In this document: positions 25,502 through 34,833 of the stretch, piece by piece
Numbering within the stretch: position 1 is the first letter of the stretch
Layout: each line of letters opens with the position of its first letter
Assembly (NCBI RefSeq): GCF_016725325.1
Contig: NZ_CP068083.1
Span: 3,720,001 to 3,784,000, forward strand
DNA length: 64,000 nucleotides
Reading direction: 5' to 3'
Source: Sphingobacterium spiritivorum
Lineage (GTDB): Bacteria; Bacteroidota; Bacteroidia; Sphingobacteriales; Sphingobacteriaceae
The notes under the pieces: model-generated
Databases searched by the model: none
What the model was told of the DNA's origin: nothing
What the model saw: only the letters and a program-made list of their open reading frames with translations
Position numbers and translations under genes: made by a program

Positions 25502-26632
25502 ATGAAAAGAACAATTAAAATTATTAAAAAGACAATGACTATTTTTATTATAATCGTGGCTCTGGTATCGGCTGCCGTTTATTTTTATATGCAAAAAGCT
25601 GTTTTCGGACAGGTGCCTTCCGGTGTACGCCTTGAGGCAGTAACAAAATCCACACATTATAAAGAAGGTGCCTTTCAAAATGTACATTATACCCCTACAC
25701 TGACTGAAGGCTACAGTATGTTTGGCGTAATGAGTGACCAGCTCTTTAAGAACTTTCCAAGAAGACGTCCTGTGGACAGCCTTCCTTCTGTTAAGACAGA
25801 TCTACATGCCCTGGCTCCTGATAGCAATGTATTAGTCTGGTTTGGTCATTCTTCCTATTTTATCCAGCTGGATGGAAAACGTTTTCTGATAGATCCTGTA
25901 TTCAGTGGTAATGCTTCGCCTATTCCGGGTACAAACACGGCCTTTAAAGGAGCAGATATCTATAAACCGGAAGATATGCCGGCAATCGATTATTTACTCA
26001 TCACACATGACCATTATGATCATCTGGACTATGAAACGATACTTGCATTGAAAGGTAAGGTGGATACGGTGATCTGTGGATTGGGAGTCGGCGCTCATTT
26101 TGAAAAATGGGGATACGCTGTGGATCACATTATAGAAAAGGATTGGTATGAACATATTTCTTTAGCCCCTGGTTTTTCTCTGGATACAGCGCCAACCCGA
26201 CATTTTTCAGGCCGTGGATTCAAACGTAATAATACGCTTTGGCTTTCTTTTATATTGAAGACACCAAGTCTGACCCTTTATCTTGGTGGAGACAGTGGCT
26301 ATGATACACATTTTAAAGAAATCGGTGATAAATTTGGCCAGATAGACTTGGCGTTGCTGGACAACGGTCAATATAACAAAGCATGGCAGGCTATTCATAT
26401 GTTGCCGGAAGAAGTAATAAAAGCATCAGCAGATCTACATACCAAGCGATTGTTTCCTGTCCATTCATCCAAATTTATGCTGGCACAGCACCCCTGGGAT
26501 GAACCTTTGTCCCGTACGTCCAAATTAGCAGCTGAAAAGGGGATATCTCTGGTAACACCGATGATAGGCGAAGTGGTGAGACTTACCGATCCGGATCAGG
26601 GATTTAAAAAATGGTGGGAGGGAGTAGAATAA
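25502..26632 (+). CDS. MBL-fold metallo-hydrolase, UlaG/NAPE-PLD-like, membrane-anchored
   Basis: This 376-residue protein has one N-terminal hydrophobic segment (TIFIIIVALVSAAVYFY), which suggests a signal anchor facing the periplasm. The metallo-beta-lactamase domain begins at NVLVWFGHSSYFIQLDGKRFLIDPVFS and has the metal motif THDHYDH (H169, H171, D173, H174), a later histidine in TAPTRHFSGRG, an aspartate in YLGGDSGYD and a final histidine in FPVHSSKF. The RHFSGRG and VWFGHSS motifs are those of NAPE-hydrolysing phospholipase D-like and UlaG-like enzymes. A lipid or phosphodiester substrate is an inference. Confidence 0.85.
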   Translation: MKRTIKIIKKTMTIFIIIVALVSAAVYFYMQKAVFGQVPSGVRLEAVTKSTHYKEGAFQNVHYTPTLTEGYSMFGVMSDQLFKNFPRRRPVDSLPSVKTDLHALAPDSNVLVWFGHSSYFIQLDGKRFLIDPVFSGNASPIPGTNTAFKGADIYKPEDMPAIDYLLITHDHYDHLDYETILALKGKVDTVICGLGVGAHFEKWGYAVDHIIEKDWYEHISLAPGFSLDTAPTRHFSGRGFKRNNTLWLSFILKTPSLTLYLGGDSGYDTHFKEIGDKFGQIDLALLDNGQYNKAWQAIHMLPEEVIKASADLHTKRLFPVHSSKFMLAQHPWDEPLSRTSKLAAEKGISLVTPMIGEVVRLTDPDQGFKKWWEGVE

Positions 26633-26736
26633 TACACTGCCTGACAGAGAAGAATACGGTCTGAAGCTTGAAAAATATCATTTTGCCGAGAACAAAAAGG
26701 CCGTAATCCTTATTTTATAAGTAAAACAATATACTT

Positions 26737-27714
26737 ATGAAGCAGGGAATGATTCTTTTTTGGCTACTGTACATGTTATTTTTCTGTATTCCTTTTCCTA
26801 TAGGTCTGCATCTTGCTATTTACGATGATTCCCAGTTGCCCAGTAATTCGGTGTTGTGGAGTTCTGTTTTTCTGGCCTTTTCGGTAGTTATATGGATATA
26901 TCTGCTTTCTTTTTATATCAATCAGTTTTTAATCAAAAATGTAAGGACGAAACAGGAGATTTCCAGAATCTTTCAGTCCGGGATCAGGAGAAGAGCTGTA
27001 GTTACGGAAAGTACTGTTGTCAAGTACGATGATAAAAGGGAATCAAATCTGATGCGCATAAAACTACAGTTTGAAAACAGGAATGGAGTATCTATATCGG
27101 ATGAACAGATGTTTTGGGATACCAAACCTTATGAATACCGGTTTGAAAAAGGAAAAGAAGTTAAAGTTCTTTTAAATGATGAGCCTGATAAAGAGCCTTA
27201 TTTTATTATGGAAGAGCAGCGCACCCAATATAATACAAGTGGAATACTGATCAGGGTGGCGATATTGATACTTTTCATTGCCTATATAGCAGGTTTATAT
27301 ATCTATTTCTACCATCGTGAATCTAAAGGTTACGGCTGGCATTTTGTTTCTTTCACCCATCCCGTTGTTATGACAGGATTCTCGATGCTTGTGCTGGTAT
27401 TTCTTTATAAAAGACTGGTGAAAAAATTTATATTCGGAAAAAAAGGAGATCGGAATTTGTTGTATTCAGGAGCACAGGCTATAGCCCGTATTAATCAGGT
27501 CAGGCAAACAGGACTGATGATCAACGATCAGCCTGAAGTACGCTTCGAGGTTTCTTTCACAGATACCAAAGGTCAGTTGCGGTATGCTGCATACAAGAAG
27601 ATTATTAGTCTTATTGATTTACCTCTTATTCCGCGTAGCGGGGAGATCAATATTCTCTATGATGCAGGTAAACCGGAAAATATTATTATTCCGGATCTAT
27701 TGGCTGAAAGATAG
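26737..27714 (+). CDS. Membrane protein with two DUF3592-like cytosolic segments
   Basis: This 325-residue protein has about four hydrophobic segments: two at the N terminus (LFWLLYMLFFCIPFPIGLHL, SVFLAFSVVIWIYLLSFY) and two in the middle (IRVAILILFIAYIAGLYIY, PVVMTGFSMLVLVFLY). After each pair comes a similar beta-rich soluble segment: RAVVTESTVVKYDD...KVLLNDEPDKEPYFIM and AIARINQVRQTGLMIND...NILYDAGKPENIII. The repeated plan and the small-residue start of each segment recall DUF3592-type proteins. I cannot assign a function. It is convergent with the Crp gene, whose stop lies 13 bp away. Confidence 0.5.
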   Translation: MKQGMILFWLLYMLFFCIPFPIGLHLAIYDDSQLPSNSVLWSSVFLAFSVVIWIYLLSFYINQFLIKNVRTKQEISRIFQSGIRRRAVVTESTVVKYDDKRESNLMRIKLQFENRNGVSISDEQMFWDTKPYEYRFEKGKEVKVLLNDEPDKEPYFIMEEQRTQYNTSGILIRVAILILFIAYIAGLYIYFYHRESKGYGWHFVSFTHPVVMTGFSMLVLVFLYKRLVKKFIFGKKGDRNLLYSGAQAIARINQVRQTGLMINDQPEVRFEVSFTDTKGQLRYAAYKKIISLIDLPLIPRSGEINILYDAGKPENIIIPDLLAER

Positions 27715-27727
27715 TTTACTGTTGATA

Positions 27728-28297
27728 TTAAACTTTGGATTTCAGTCTGCTTAGTGTTTCCTGCGAGATACCAAGGTAAGAGGCAACGATTTTATTAGGT
27801 AATCGGCGCACAATTACCGGGCTTTGGATCAGTAGATTACGGTAGCGGTCTAAAGCGTCCATGGATATAAAAGACTGTAACCGGCGGGTATTGTTGACAT
27901 ACCCAAACTCCAGGTATTTGCGGTAGAATTTTTCCCACTGAGGGATAATGTCCAGCAGGTGATAGAAGTCATTGTGATTAATATAAAGAAGCTCAGTATG
28001 CTCTATCGCCTGTATAAATTCATCAGAAGGATCACCTGTAATAAAACTGGTCAGTGCTGTTGCAAACTGATCTTCAAAGGCAAAGTAGCGCGTAGATTCC
28101 TGGCCGTCTTCATTAATAAAGTAGATCCTTAAGCAACCTTTGCCAACGAAAAATGTCCGTTGGCTGGTCTCACCCTGAAGAAGCAACAACTCATTCCTTT
28201 TGGGTTTTAAGGGTTTAAAATAAGACAATATAGTCTGAAGTTCGTCTGTATTTACACTAATGGTATTTTGGATGTATCTGCTAAGTTGTTCTCTCAT
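27728..28297 (-). CDS. Crp/Fnr-family transcriptional regulator
   Basis: This 189-residue regulator has the cyclic-nucleotide-binding-like beta-roll ([43 protein letters not shown]) and a compact C-terminal helix-turn-helix with [15 protein letters not shown]. It has no cysteine cluster for an iron-sulfur centre and lacks the usual cAMP-contact Arg/Glu set, as is common for Bacteroidota members. The first four bases overlap the end of ribB (ATGA), so it is translationally coupled. An FNR-like palindrome upstream of the operon suggests autoregulation. Confidence 0.88.
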   Translation of the reverse strand: MREQLSRYIQNTISVNTDELQTILSYFKPLKPKRNELLLLQGETSQRTFFVGKGCLRIYFINEDGQESTRYFAFEDQFATALTSFITGDPSDEFIQAIEHTELLYINHNDFYHLLDIIPQWEKFYRKYLEFGYVNNTRRLQSFISMDALDRYRNLLIQSPVIVRRLPNKIVASYLGISQETLSRLKSKV

Positions 28298-28953
28298 TTA
28301 TCTGTATAATCACAGACAAAACTACGGTAAAAAATAATATCTTCTATTGATAAGACCGTTAATCCGTGAGTGATTGCAAAACGGATGATTTGCGGGAGTC
28401 TGGCCATGCTACCATCATCGTTCATAAGTTCACAGAGGACAGCCTGCGGTTCTAATCCAGCCAATAGCATAAGATCAATACTCCCTTCGGTATGTCCGTT
28501 ACGTTCCAGTACTCCACCTTTTCTTGCTCTTAACGGAAAAATATGCCCTGGCCTTGCCAGATCTTCCGGTTTTGCATTTCTGGCTGAAGCGGCCTTTATG
28601 GTTTGAACACGATCTGCTGCGGAAAGTCCTGTCGTGACTCCTTTTCTGGCCTCTATGCTGATGGTAAAAGGAGTCTGAAAAAGGCTGTTATTCTCCGCAA
28701 CCATATAAGGAAGATTAAGTTCGTCTGCTTTATGATCTGTCAGACACAGACAAACGACTCCGCTGCAATGGCGGATCATCAGAGCCATGTCTTCCTGTTG
28801 TATGTGCTGAGCTGAATAGATAAGGTCTCCTTCATTTTCTCTGTCTTCATTATCAATAAGCAGCACACCTTTTCCTTTTTGAAGATCGGTAAGTGCCTGC
28901 TCTACCCGTTGCTGACTGCTATTTCCAAAACCGGTAAGTGTTCTTTGCTCCAT
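28294..28953 (-). CDS. ribB: 3,4-dihydroxy-2-butanone 4-phosphate synthase
   Basis: This 219-residue enzyme converts ribulose 5-phosphate to 3,4-dihydroxy-2-butanone 4-phosphate and formate in riboflavin synthesis. The Mg2+/substrate loop [24 protein letters not shown], the [11 protein letters not shown] segment and [16 protein letters not shown] are all present. It is a stand-alone RibB like that of E. coli (217 residues), without the GTP cyclohydrolase II half that many bacteria fuse to it. It overlaps the DUF2798 gene by one base and the Crp gene by four. A second ribBA elsewhere in the genome is likely, which would make this a regulated extra copy; that is inference. Confidence 0.95.
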   Translation of the reverse strand: MEQRTLTGFGNSSQQRVEQALTDLQKGKGVLLIDNEDRENEGDLIYSAQHIQQEDMALMIRHCSGVVCLCLTDHKADELNLPYMVAENNSLFQTPFTISIEARKGVTTGLSAADRVQTIKAASARNAKPEDLARPGHIFPLRARKGGVLERNGHTEGSIDLMLLAGLEPQAVLCELMNDDGSMARLPQIIRFAITHGLTVLSIEDIIFYRSFVCDYTDK

Positions 28954-29177
28954 TATTCTTTAATAAGTAGTTTTTCAGCAATTTTTCGCGCATTAGGAAT
29001 AATAATAAAGGCAGCCATGTAGGCAACCGGAAGCATAGTTGTCCACGATTTTAGAAATTTGAAAAACCATTCTTCTCCAAAACCATACGTTCGCATCAGG
29101 CCTACAATAGCCATAATAAGGGTCATTGGAATGACAACAAATAAAGTGTTGACATATTTAAAATACTTCTGTTTCAT
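28953..29177 (-). CDS. DUF2798 small membrane protein
   Basis: This 74-residue protein has two membrane spans ([17 protein letters not shown] and [18 protein letters not shown]) with a charged C-terminal tail, matching DUF2798. The family has no known function. It is the first gene of the DUF2798-ribB-Crp operon. The stop overlaps the ribB start by one base (TAATG). The operon promoter must lie within the 75-100 bp upstream, where the FNR-like palindrome sits. Confidence 0.8.
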   Translation of the reverse strand: MKQKYFKYVNTLFVVIPMTLIMAIVGLMRTYGFGEEWFFKFLKSWTTMLPVAYMAAFIIIPNARKIAEKLLIKE

Positions 29178-29234
29178 TCTGTTAATTATTTAATATTGAA
29201 TGGCACAAAAGTGCAGTGCTCTGTATTCATAAGC

Positions 29235-29250
29235 ATTGACAAATGTCAAT
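29235..29250 (-). promoter_or_regulatory. FNR-like palindrome upstream of the DUF2798-ribB-Crp operon
   Basis: ATTGACAAATGTCAAT is a perfect 7-2-7 palindrome. It contains TTGAC-N4-GTCAA, the same 5-4-5 geometry as FNR boxes (TTGAT-N4-ATCAA). It lies 58 to 73 bp upstream of the DUF2798 start. A near-match to the -7 element on the minus strand (CACTTTTG) lies between it and the gene. Confidence 0.6.
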
Positions 29251-29261
29251 AAATGAAAAGA

Positions 29262-29297
29262 AGCTATAAAAAAACTCCCGGAGGTCTTCCGGGAGTT
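29262..29297 (-). terminator. Rho-independent terminator of the S9 peptidase gene
   Basis: A 10-bp stem (AACTCCCGGA/TCCGGGAGTT) with a 5-nt loop is followed on the minus strand by a T-run. Confidence 0.88.
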
Positions 29298-29304
29298 GAT
29301 CACA

Positions 29305-31704
29305 TTATTTTTTAAGATACTTTTCTAAGAATTGGTCCTGTTCCCACAAGAGGTGAAGGATGTTTTCTTTGGCGGCGTATCCGTGTGATTCTTTCGGAAG
29401 CAGCAACATACGCACAGGAGCACCCAGATTTTTTAATGCCTGGAAGTATCGCTCTGTTTGAAGGGTGAAAGTCCCCGGATTGTTATCCGCTTCACCATGT
29501 ACCAATAACATTGGGGTTTTCATTTTATTTGCATTCATAAACGGAGACATCTCGTTGTATACCTGAGGTACGTCCCAGTAATTGCGTTGCTCATTCTGGA
29601 ATCCGAATGGTGTCAATGTTCTGTTGTATGCACCACTGCGTGCTATTCCTACTGCAAACAGATTGGAATGAGTCAGTAGGTTGGCCGTCATAAATGCTCC
29701 GTAAGAGTGTCCGCCTACGCCCACACGACTACGATCTATATAACCGAGTTGGTCCACTGCATCGATAGCTGCCTCTGCATTGGCGACTAACTGCGGAATA
29801 AAAGTATCATTGGGTTCTTCCGTTCCTTCTCCTATAATCGGGAATGCTGCATCATCCAAAACAGCATAACCTTTGGTTACCCAATATACAAATGATCCAT
29901 AGTAAGGGAATGTAAATTCATTAGGGTTGGCAGTACTCATACCTGCTGTATTTTTATCTTTATATTCAGCAGGGTATGCCCAGATCAGTAAAGGCAGTTT
30001 CTCCTTTTTTGTTCTGTCGTAGCCAGCCGGCAGATAAAGAGTACCTGAAAGATCGACTCCGTCTTTACGTTTATAGCTGATTACTTCCTTATGCACATCT
30101 TTAATACTTGCAAAAGGATTGGCAAACTGTGTCAGTGCTGATACTTTATTGTTTTTAATATTTTTGATGAAGTAATTCGGATAGTCATTTTTAGACTGGA
30201 GCATGACCAGTATTTCGCCTTTTTTTGAATCCAGAATATCGTTGATATCTTCCTTCTGATCTTTCAAGTTGGACGTATATAAACGTTTTGTTGCGAAGTT
30301 TGTAAGATCCATTTCGTTTATAAACGGAAACTGACCTTCTTTTGTAAATCCGTCGCCTATCCAGTAGGTTTTACCATCTTTGATCTGAAGTACATTTCTG
30401 TCATATTGATTTCGTTCTGTCTGTACTTTTCCCGGATCATTATACACATCCTGAAAATTGCGATCGTTAAATAGTTTCGTTTCTCCGGTTTGCGGATTCA
30501 GCAGATGCGTCTTTCGGTTGCGGGTATCATACCAGCTTTCATACAGAAAAGCACGTGTAGCATCTCCCCATAGGATACCGGCATATCTGTCTTTTGTTTT
30601 AGCCAACGCTTTAGGCTCAGAAGTAAAAGGGGCATCCCAGGTAAATACCTGATCACGATATTCTACTTTCTTAGCCTGATCTCCTTCATCCAGCGCCTGT
30701 GCAAAGTATAATGTTGAGGGTAGATCATCTCTCCAGCCCATTGCACGTTTACCGGTGCGGACAGAAGAAAACCCTTTAGGCATGATCTCTGTCAGAGGTA
30801 CATCGTTTACTTTTTTGATTTCCTCACCGTTCATATCATACACGATACTCTCCATAGGAAAGCGATTTAACGGCACAATATAGGAGTAAGGTCTTTTGAT
30901 TGTTGTCAGCATAATGTATTTGCCATCCGGAGAAAAAGAAGCGGAAGTGTAGATAGCAGCATTTTTAAATTTGGTTGTCGTGCCATTCAGGTCTACTTTA
31001 AAAAGTTCTGATGAAGCCAGTGTTTCAAAATTAGTTTCATCTTTAGGGTTTTTCAGCAAATCCTGATAGGTTCTGTTTTGAGAAACTTTACCGTCACTTG
31101 TGGATACGGTAGGTCCTGCCGGAAGATCTTTTTTCTCATCCAGTAATGCAGGTCTGTTAGCCGGAAGTACATTTACTAGCAGCGATTTTGAATCCCTGTA
31201 CCAGGAGTAAGGACTTCCGAGATTAGCATTGAGATTATCCGAAGTCAGTTTTTTAGCCTGAGCTGTTGCCAGTTCGATGATCCACAGTTCCACACCTTTG
31301 GCAGTGGTGTTTGTAAAGGCTAGGGTCTTTCTGTCCGGAGAGAATGATAAATTGGTGATTTTTGCCTGTTGAGGAAGTCCCTGTACCTGTGTTTCCGTTG
31401 CGTCTTTTATTCTTTTGATCTTCAGGTTGTATTGATACACAGCTGTACTCGAGATATTGGTAATAGGATTCACTCGCAGGCCGGCCAGTTTCATTTCTTC
31501 CTGACTGAGATCTTCAAGGGTTTTATAGGTAGGGCGGTAGGAGAGGATCATCCACTCTTTTTTGCTATCCATAGAGACAGAAGGTGGTCTGTCATATTCA
31601 GCAAGCTGTAATATTTCAGCGGATGGTTTCTGGTAAGTAATGCTCTCCTGAGCAAAACTAAAAGTCGCCAGGCCTATAAAAAGTAAAGTAAGACGTTTTT
31701 TCAT
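29305..31704 (-). CDS. S9-family serine peptidase, glutamyl endopeptidase-like (S9D)
   Basis: This 799-residue exported peptidase has a signal peptide (MKKRLTLLFIGLATFSFAQ). An N-terminal beta-propeller follows, with repeats such as SFSPDRKTLAFTN and SFSPDGKYIMLTT. The C-terminal alpha/beta-hydrolase domain has the nucleophile elbow GGHSYGAFMTANLL (Ser near residue 667), the acid in VHGEADNNPGTF and the histidine in PKESHGYAAKE. The wording of these motifs matches the S9D group that includes chloroplast glutamyl endopeptidase rather than DPP4. It probably degrades peptides in the periplasm. It is monocistronic, with its own terminator. Confidence 0.9.
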   Translation of the reverse strand: MKKRLTLLFIGLATFSFAQESITYQKPSAEILQLAEYDRPPSVSMDSKKEWMILSYRPTYKTLEDLSQEEMKLAGLRVNPITNISSTAVYQYNLKIKRIKDATETQVQGLPQQAKITNLSFSPDRKTLAFTNTTAKGVELWIIELATAQAKKLTSDNLNANLGSPYSWYRDSKSLLVNVLPANRPALLDEKKDLPAGPTVSTSDGKVSQNRTYQDLLKNPKDETNFETLASSELFKVDLNGTTTKFKNAAIYTSASFSPDGKYIMLTTIKRPYSYIVPLNRFPMESIVYDMNGEEIKKVNDVPLTEIMPKGFSSVRTGKRAMGWRDDLPSTLYFAQALDEGDQAKKVEYRDQVFTWDAPFTSEPKALAKTKDRYAGILWGDATRAFLYESWYDTRNRKTHLLNPQTGETKLFNDRNFQDVYNDPGKVQTERNQYDRNVLQIKDGKTYWIGDGFTKEGQFPFINEMDLTNFATKRLYTSNLKDQKEDINDILDSKKGEILVMLQSKNDYPNYFIKNIKNNKVSALTQFANPFASIKDVHKEVISYKRKDGVDLSGTLYLPAGYDRTKKEKLPLLIWAYPAEYKDKNTAGMSTANPNEFTFPYYGSFVYWVTKGYAVLDDAAFPIIGEGTEEPNDTFIPQLVANAEAAIDAVDQLGYIDRSRVGVGGHSYGAFMTANLLTHSNLFAVGIARSGAYNRTLTPFGFQNEQRNYWDVPQVYNEMSPFMNANKMKTPMLLVHGEADNNPGTFTLQTERYFQALKNLGAPVRMLLLPKESHGYAAKENILHLLWEQDQFLEKYLKK

Positions 31705-32010
31705 ATGTATACAAGTTGTTTTTCAAATGGTTATCCGCCAACCGGCAGATATGAATCGTATCTGTTCTTATTTCAAAAATTCCCGGTGAAAGGGTTATTT
31801 CAAAAGTTTAAGAGTTATCTTAATCTTCGAAAATACTGATTTGATTCGACTTATAAAAGTAACATTGTTGCAAAATAAAGAAATAATAGAATTACCGGCA
31901 GATCATGATCTGTAGAAGAATCAGGGAAATAGTTTACGTCAGAGCATACAAAAAAAAGAGGATACCCGAATGGATACCCTCTTATATTTCAATTAAATAT
32001 AGTAATCTGC
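31705..32010. other. 306-bp intergenic region between the S9 peptidase and dnaJ
   Basis: Both flanking genes are on the minus strand. Next to dnaJ, an imperfect hairpin with AGAGG/CCTCT arms precedes a T-run on the minus strand and probably ends the grpE-dnaJ transcript. It also contains two direct GGATACCC copies. The remainder is AT-rich leader for the peptidase, with no exact promoter match. Confidence 0.4.
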
Positions 32011-33159
32011 TTACTCGAAGTATTCTTTGATACGCTCAAAGAATGATTTTTCACTTCTTCCGGGCTGCGGTTTGAAGTTCGGCGATTCTCTTAGTTTTTC
32101 CAAAAGAGCTTTTTCTTCTGAAGAGACTGCCTTTGGAGTCCATACATTGACGTAGATCAGCTGATCTCCTTTGTGGTAAGAATTTACTTCAGGAATACCT
32201 TTGCCTTTCAGACGCAGGATTTTACCACCCTGTGTTCCAGGGTCGATTTTGATCTTTGCTTTTCCATCTATAGTTGGAATTTCTACAGATGTACCCAGCG
32301 CTGCATCTGCAAAGTTGATATACAGATCATAGATCACGTTTATTCCGTCACGCTTCAGTTGCTCATGAGGTACTTCTTCTACCAGAATGATCAGATCACC
32401 CGGTATACCGCCTCTCGGAGCTGCATTACCTTTACCACTCATGGAAAGCTGCATACCTTCACTTACACCTGCAGGAATATTGATAGAGATTGTTTCTTCA
32501 CCTCTTGTCAGTCCTTCACCTTTACAGGTTGTACATTTTGCAGTGATTTCTACACCTTCACCATTACAGGTCGGACAGGTACTTGTTGTCTGCATCTGAC
32601 CCAATATTGTATTGGTGACACGTCTTACAGAACCTGATCCTCCACAGGTATTACAGGTGTGATAAGAAGATTTATCTTTAGCTCCCGTACCATTACATGT
32701 AGTACAGCTTACCTGTTTGTTTACTTTTACTTTTTTCTCTACTCCTTTGGCAATTTCATCCAATGTGAGTTTTACTTTGATGCGCAGATTAGTACCTTTC
32801 TGTACACGTCTGCCACCGCCACCGCGTGAACCACCTCCAAAGAAACTTTCAAAAGGATTGCCGCCTCCGAAAATATCACCAAACTGGCTGAATATGTCAT
32901 CCATATTCATACCTCCGCCACCATATCCGGAAGCCGAATTACCGGCATGACCGAATTGGTCGTAACGTTGGCGTTTTTCGGGATTACTTAATATTTCGTA
33001 AGCCTCAGCAGCCTCTTTAAATTTTTCTTCCGCCTCTTTATTATCCGGGTTTTTATCCGGGTGATATTTGATGGCCAGTTTACGGTATGCAGACTTGATC
33101 TCCGAAGCATCTGCTCCGCGTGCCACGCCTAATACATCATAATAATCTCTTTTTGACAT
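32011..33159 (-). CDS. dnaJ: Chaperone protein DnaJ
   Basis: This 382-residue Hsp40 has a complete type I layout. The J domain carries HPD (residues 33-35). A Gly/Phe-rich linker follows ([17 protein letters not shown]). Four CxxCxGxG zinc repeats come next ([32 protein letters not shown]). The C-terminal substrate-binding domain ends in [10 protein letters not shown]. It stimulates the DnaK ATPase. The gene lies 11 bp after grpE in the same operon. dnaK is not in the window. Confidence 0.97.
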   Translation of the reverse strand: MSKRDYYDVLGVARGADASEIKSAYRKLAIKYHPDKNPDNKEAEEKFKEAAEAYEILSNPEKRQRYDQFGHAGNSASGYGGGGMNMDDIFSQFGDIFGGGNPFESFFGGGSRGGGGRRVQKGTNLRIKVKLTLDEIAKGVEKKVKVNKQVSCTTCNGTGAKDKSSYHTCNTCGGSGSVRRVTNTILGQMQTTSTCPTCNGEGVEITAKCTTCKGEGLTRGEETISINIPAGVSEGMQLSMSGKGNAAPRGGIPGDLIILVEEVPHEQLKRDGINVIYDLYINFADAALGTSVEIPTIDGKAKIKIDPGTQGGKILRLKGKGIPEVNSYHKGDQLIYVNVWTPKAVSSEEKALLEKLRESPNFKPQPGRSEKSFFERIKEYFE

Positions 33160-33170
33160 CGTCTTCCTTA

Positions 33171-33716
33171 TTATTTTCCTACTACCACTTTTGCATAACG
33201 GATTACTTTGTCGTTGAGATAGTAACCTTTCTCAATTACATCCACGACTTTATCTTTGAGATCTGCAGAAGGAGCAGGGATTGATGTGATAGCTTCCTGA
33301 AGATCTGCATCAAAAGGTTGTCCGATGACATCCATCTCTTTTAATCCTTCCTGTTCCAGTGTTTTTCTGAATTTATTATTGACCAGCTCAATACCTTCCT
33401 TTACAGATTGTACATCCTGAGCTGTTTCCATGGATTTCAGTGCACGGTCAAAATCGTCCAGTACAGATAGTAATTTAGCGATAACATCTTTACCTGCTGA
33501 TTGGATCAGTTCTACACGCTCTCTTGAAGTACGTTTTTTGTAGTTGTCAAATTCAGCAAACAGACGAGTGTATTTATCCTGTGCATTTGCTAACTGTTGT
33601 TCCAATGTTACCTCATTTGCTGTGTTTTCTGCCTGTTCACCAGAAGTGTTTTCAATGGGTTGATTTTCTTCTTGCGGAGCTTCCTGCTCACCATTTATAT
33701 GTTCTTTTTCACTCAT
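33171..33716 (-). CDS. grpE: Nucleotide exchange factor GrpE
   Basis: This 181-residue GrpE has an acidic, low-complexity N terminus, a long coiled coil ([30 protein letters not shown]), then the conserved helical bundle ([16 protein letters not shown]) and the C-terminal beta-wing ([33 protein letters not shown]). It releases ADP from DnaK. It is the first gene of grpE-dnaJ. No CIRCE-like inverted repeat is visible upstream, so HrcA control is not evident. Confidence 0.96.
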   Translation of the reverse strand: MSEKEHINGEQEAPQEENQPIENTSGEQAENTANEVTLEQQLANAQDKYTRLFAEFDNYKKRTSRERVELIQSAGKDVIAKLLSVLDDFDRALKSMETAQDVQSVKEGIELVNNKFRKTLEQEGLKEMDVIGQPFDADLQEAITSIPAPSADLKDKVVDVIEKGYYLNDKVIRYAKVVVGK

Positions 33717-33790
33717 GATCGCTATAGAATATAATAATACTTTAAGTTGTTAAAATACCTGCTGATGCTGGCTCAAAGTTGTTGCCAAAC

Positions 33791-33848
33791 GAAAAAAATC
33801 CGACAGCTTGTCAGTTTAAATTAAAATGAACTAACAAACTGTCGGATT
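33791..33848 (-). terminator. Terminator of the FtsE-like ATPase unit
   Basis: AATCCGACAG (33797-33806) pairs with CTGTCGGATT (33839-33848). The inner arms are largely complementary, giving a long imperfect stem followed by a T-run on the minus strand. Confidence 0.8.
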
Positions 33849-33879
33849 ACAGTCTTTTTATGTCATGTCGTCAGTGCGA

Positions 33880-34560
33880 CTATATTTCCACATTGTCATG
33901 CAGTGCGCCATCCGAAGTCTTAAGGATGCGGGCAGGCATATTGCGTATAATCTGGTAATCATGTGTAGCCATCAGTACCGCCGTACCTGAAGAGGCGATG
34001 TCACGTAATAAGAGCACAATCTCTTCTGATGTAGCAGGGTCAAGGTTTCCGGTAGGCTCATCTGCGAGAATAATTTCAGGATTGTTTAGCAGTGCTCTTG
34101 CAATAACAACACGCTGCTGCTCACCACCTGATAACTCATGCGGCATTTTCTTTAATTTAGAACGAAGACCTACTTTTTCCAGTACATCCAGCATTCTGCC
34201 CTGAATCAATCCTTTGTCTGTCCAGCCGGTCGCTTTAAGTGCAAATTCCAGATTTTTTTCGATAGTACGATCGTTAAGAAGGTGAAAATCCTGAAAGACA
34301 ATGCCTAATTTACGTCTGAGGTAGGGTACATCATTGTCATGTAGCTTTCTCAGGTCGAATCCTGCTACCATTCCTTCTCCGTTGCCAATGTAAAGATCTC
34401 CGTAGATAATCTTCAGCAAACTACTTTTACCACTACCGGACTGACCGATAAGGTAAAGGAATTCCCCCTGATCTATTTTGAGATTGACATTGGACAGAAC
34501 TAAATGTTTTTGTTGGTAGATATCAACGTTTTTGAGCGTAATTACGGTATTTCCTATCAT
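33880..34560 (-). CDS. ftsE: FtsE-like ABC transporter ATP-binding protein
   Basis: This 226-residue ATPase has Walker A GQSGSGKSS, Q-loop VFQDFHLL, signature LSGGEQQR, Walker B IILADEPTGNLD and the H-loop MATHDYQI. The wording (DEPTGNLDP, FQDFHLLNDRT) matches the FtsE/LolD subgroup, and FtsE is the best fit. FtsE works with the membrane protein FtsX to activate peptidoglycan hydrolases at division. ftsX is not next to it here. A 67-residue protein gene is 7 bp upstream on the same strand, so the two are co-transcribed. Confidence 0.85.
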   Translation of the reverse strand: MIGNTVITLKNVDIYQQKHLVLSNVNLKIDQGEFLYLIGQSGSGKSSLLKIIYGDLYIGNGEGMVAGFDLRKLHDNDVPYLRRKLGIVFQDFHLLNDRTIEKNLEFALKATGWTDKGLIQGRMLDVLEKVGLRSKLKKMPHELSGGEQQRVVIARALLNNPEIILADEPTGNLDPATSEEIVLLLRDIASSGTAVLMATHDYQIIRNMPARILKTSDGALHDNVEI

Positions 34561-34567
34561 CTTATGC

Positions 34568-34771
34568 TTATAATTCTAATTTCTTAATCTGACCAAAGGG
34601 AAGCTCCTGCACAATCTGCATAATATATGCTGCCTTATCCCCAAGGCCAATTTTTTCTAAAGATTTGTCGGGTCTATCGACTCTAAAGTAAGCCAGCAGC
34701 GTAAACTCATCGTCTCTGAGCTGTACGTAATCCGGTATTTTAGCGACTCCTTTTACTTTAACGATATACAT
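34568..34771 (-). CDS. Small conserved-looking protein upstream of the FtsE-like gene, 67 residues
   Basis: I do not recognise the family. The protein has 67 residues, no membrane segment, a beta-strand start (MYIVKVKGVAKIP), a central strand pair (FTLLAYFRVD) and a helical end (GDKAAYIMQIVQELPFGQIKKLEL). It lies 7 bp upstream of ftsE, which favours co-expression and possibly a common role, but that is only context. The frame and composition look like a real gene. Confidence 0.55.
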   Translation of the reverse strand: MYIVKVKGVAKIPDYVQLRDDEFTLLAYFRVDRPDKSLEKIGLGDKAAYIMQIVQELPFGQIKKLEL

Positions 34772-34833
34772 ATCTATACAAAGTTAGAATTTTTTGATAA
34801 ACCTGACTTATGAATGCTAAAATAAAGCTATAC

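Noticed and set aside
31960-31985. Perfect terminator hairpin after dnaJ
   Set aside because: The GGATACCC copies are direct rather than inverted, so only short AGAGG/CCTCT arms can pair. I mention it only as a weak structure.
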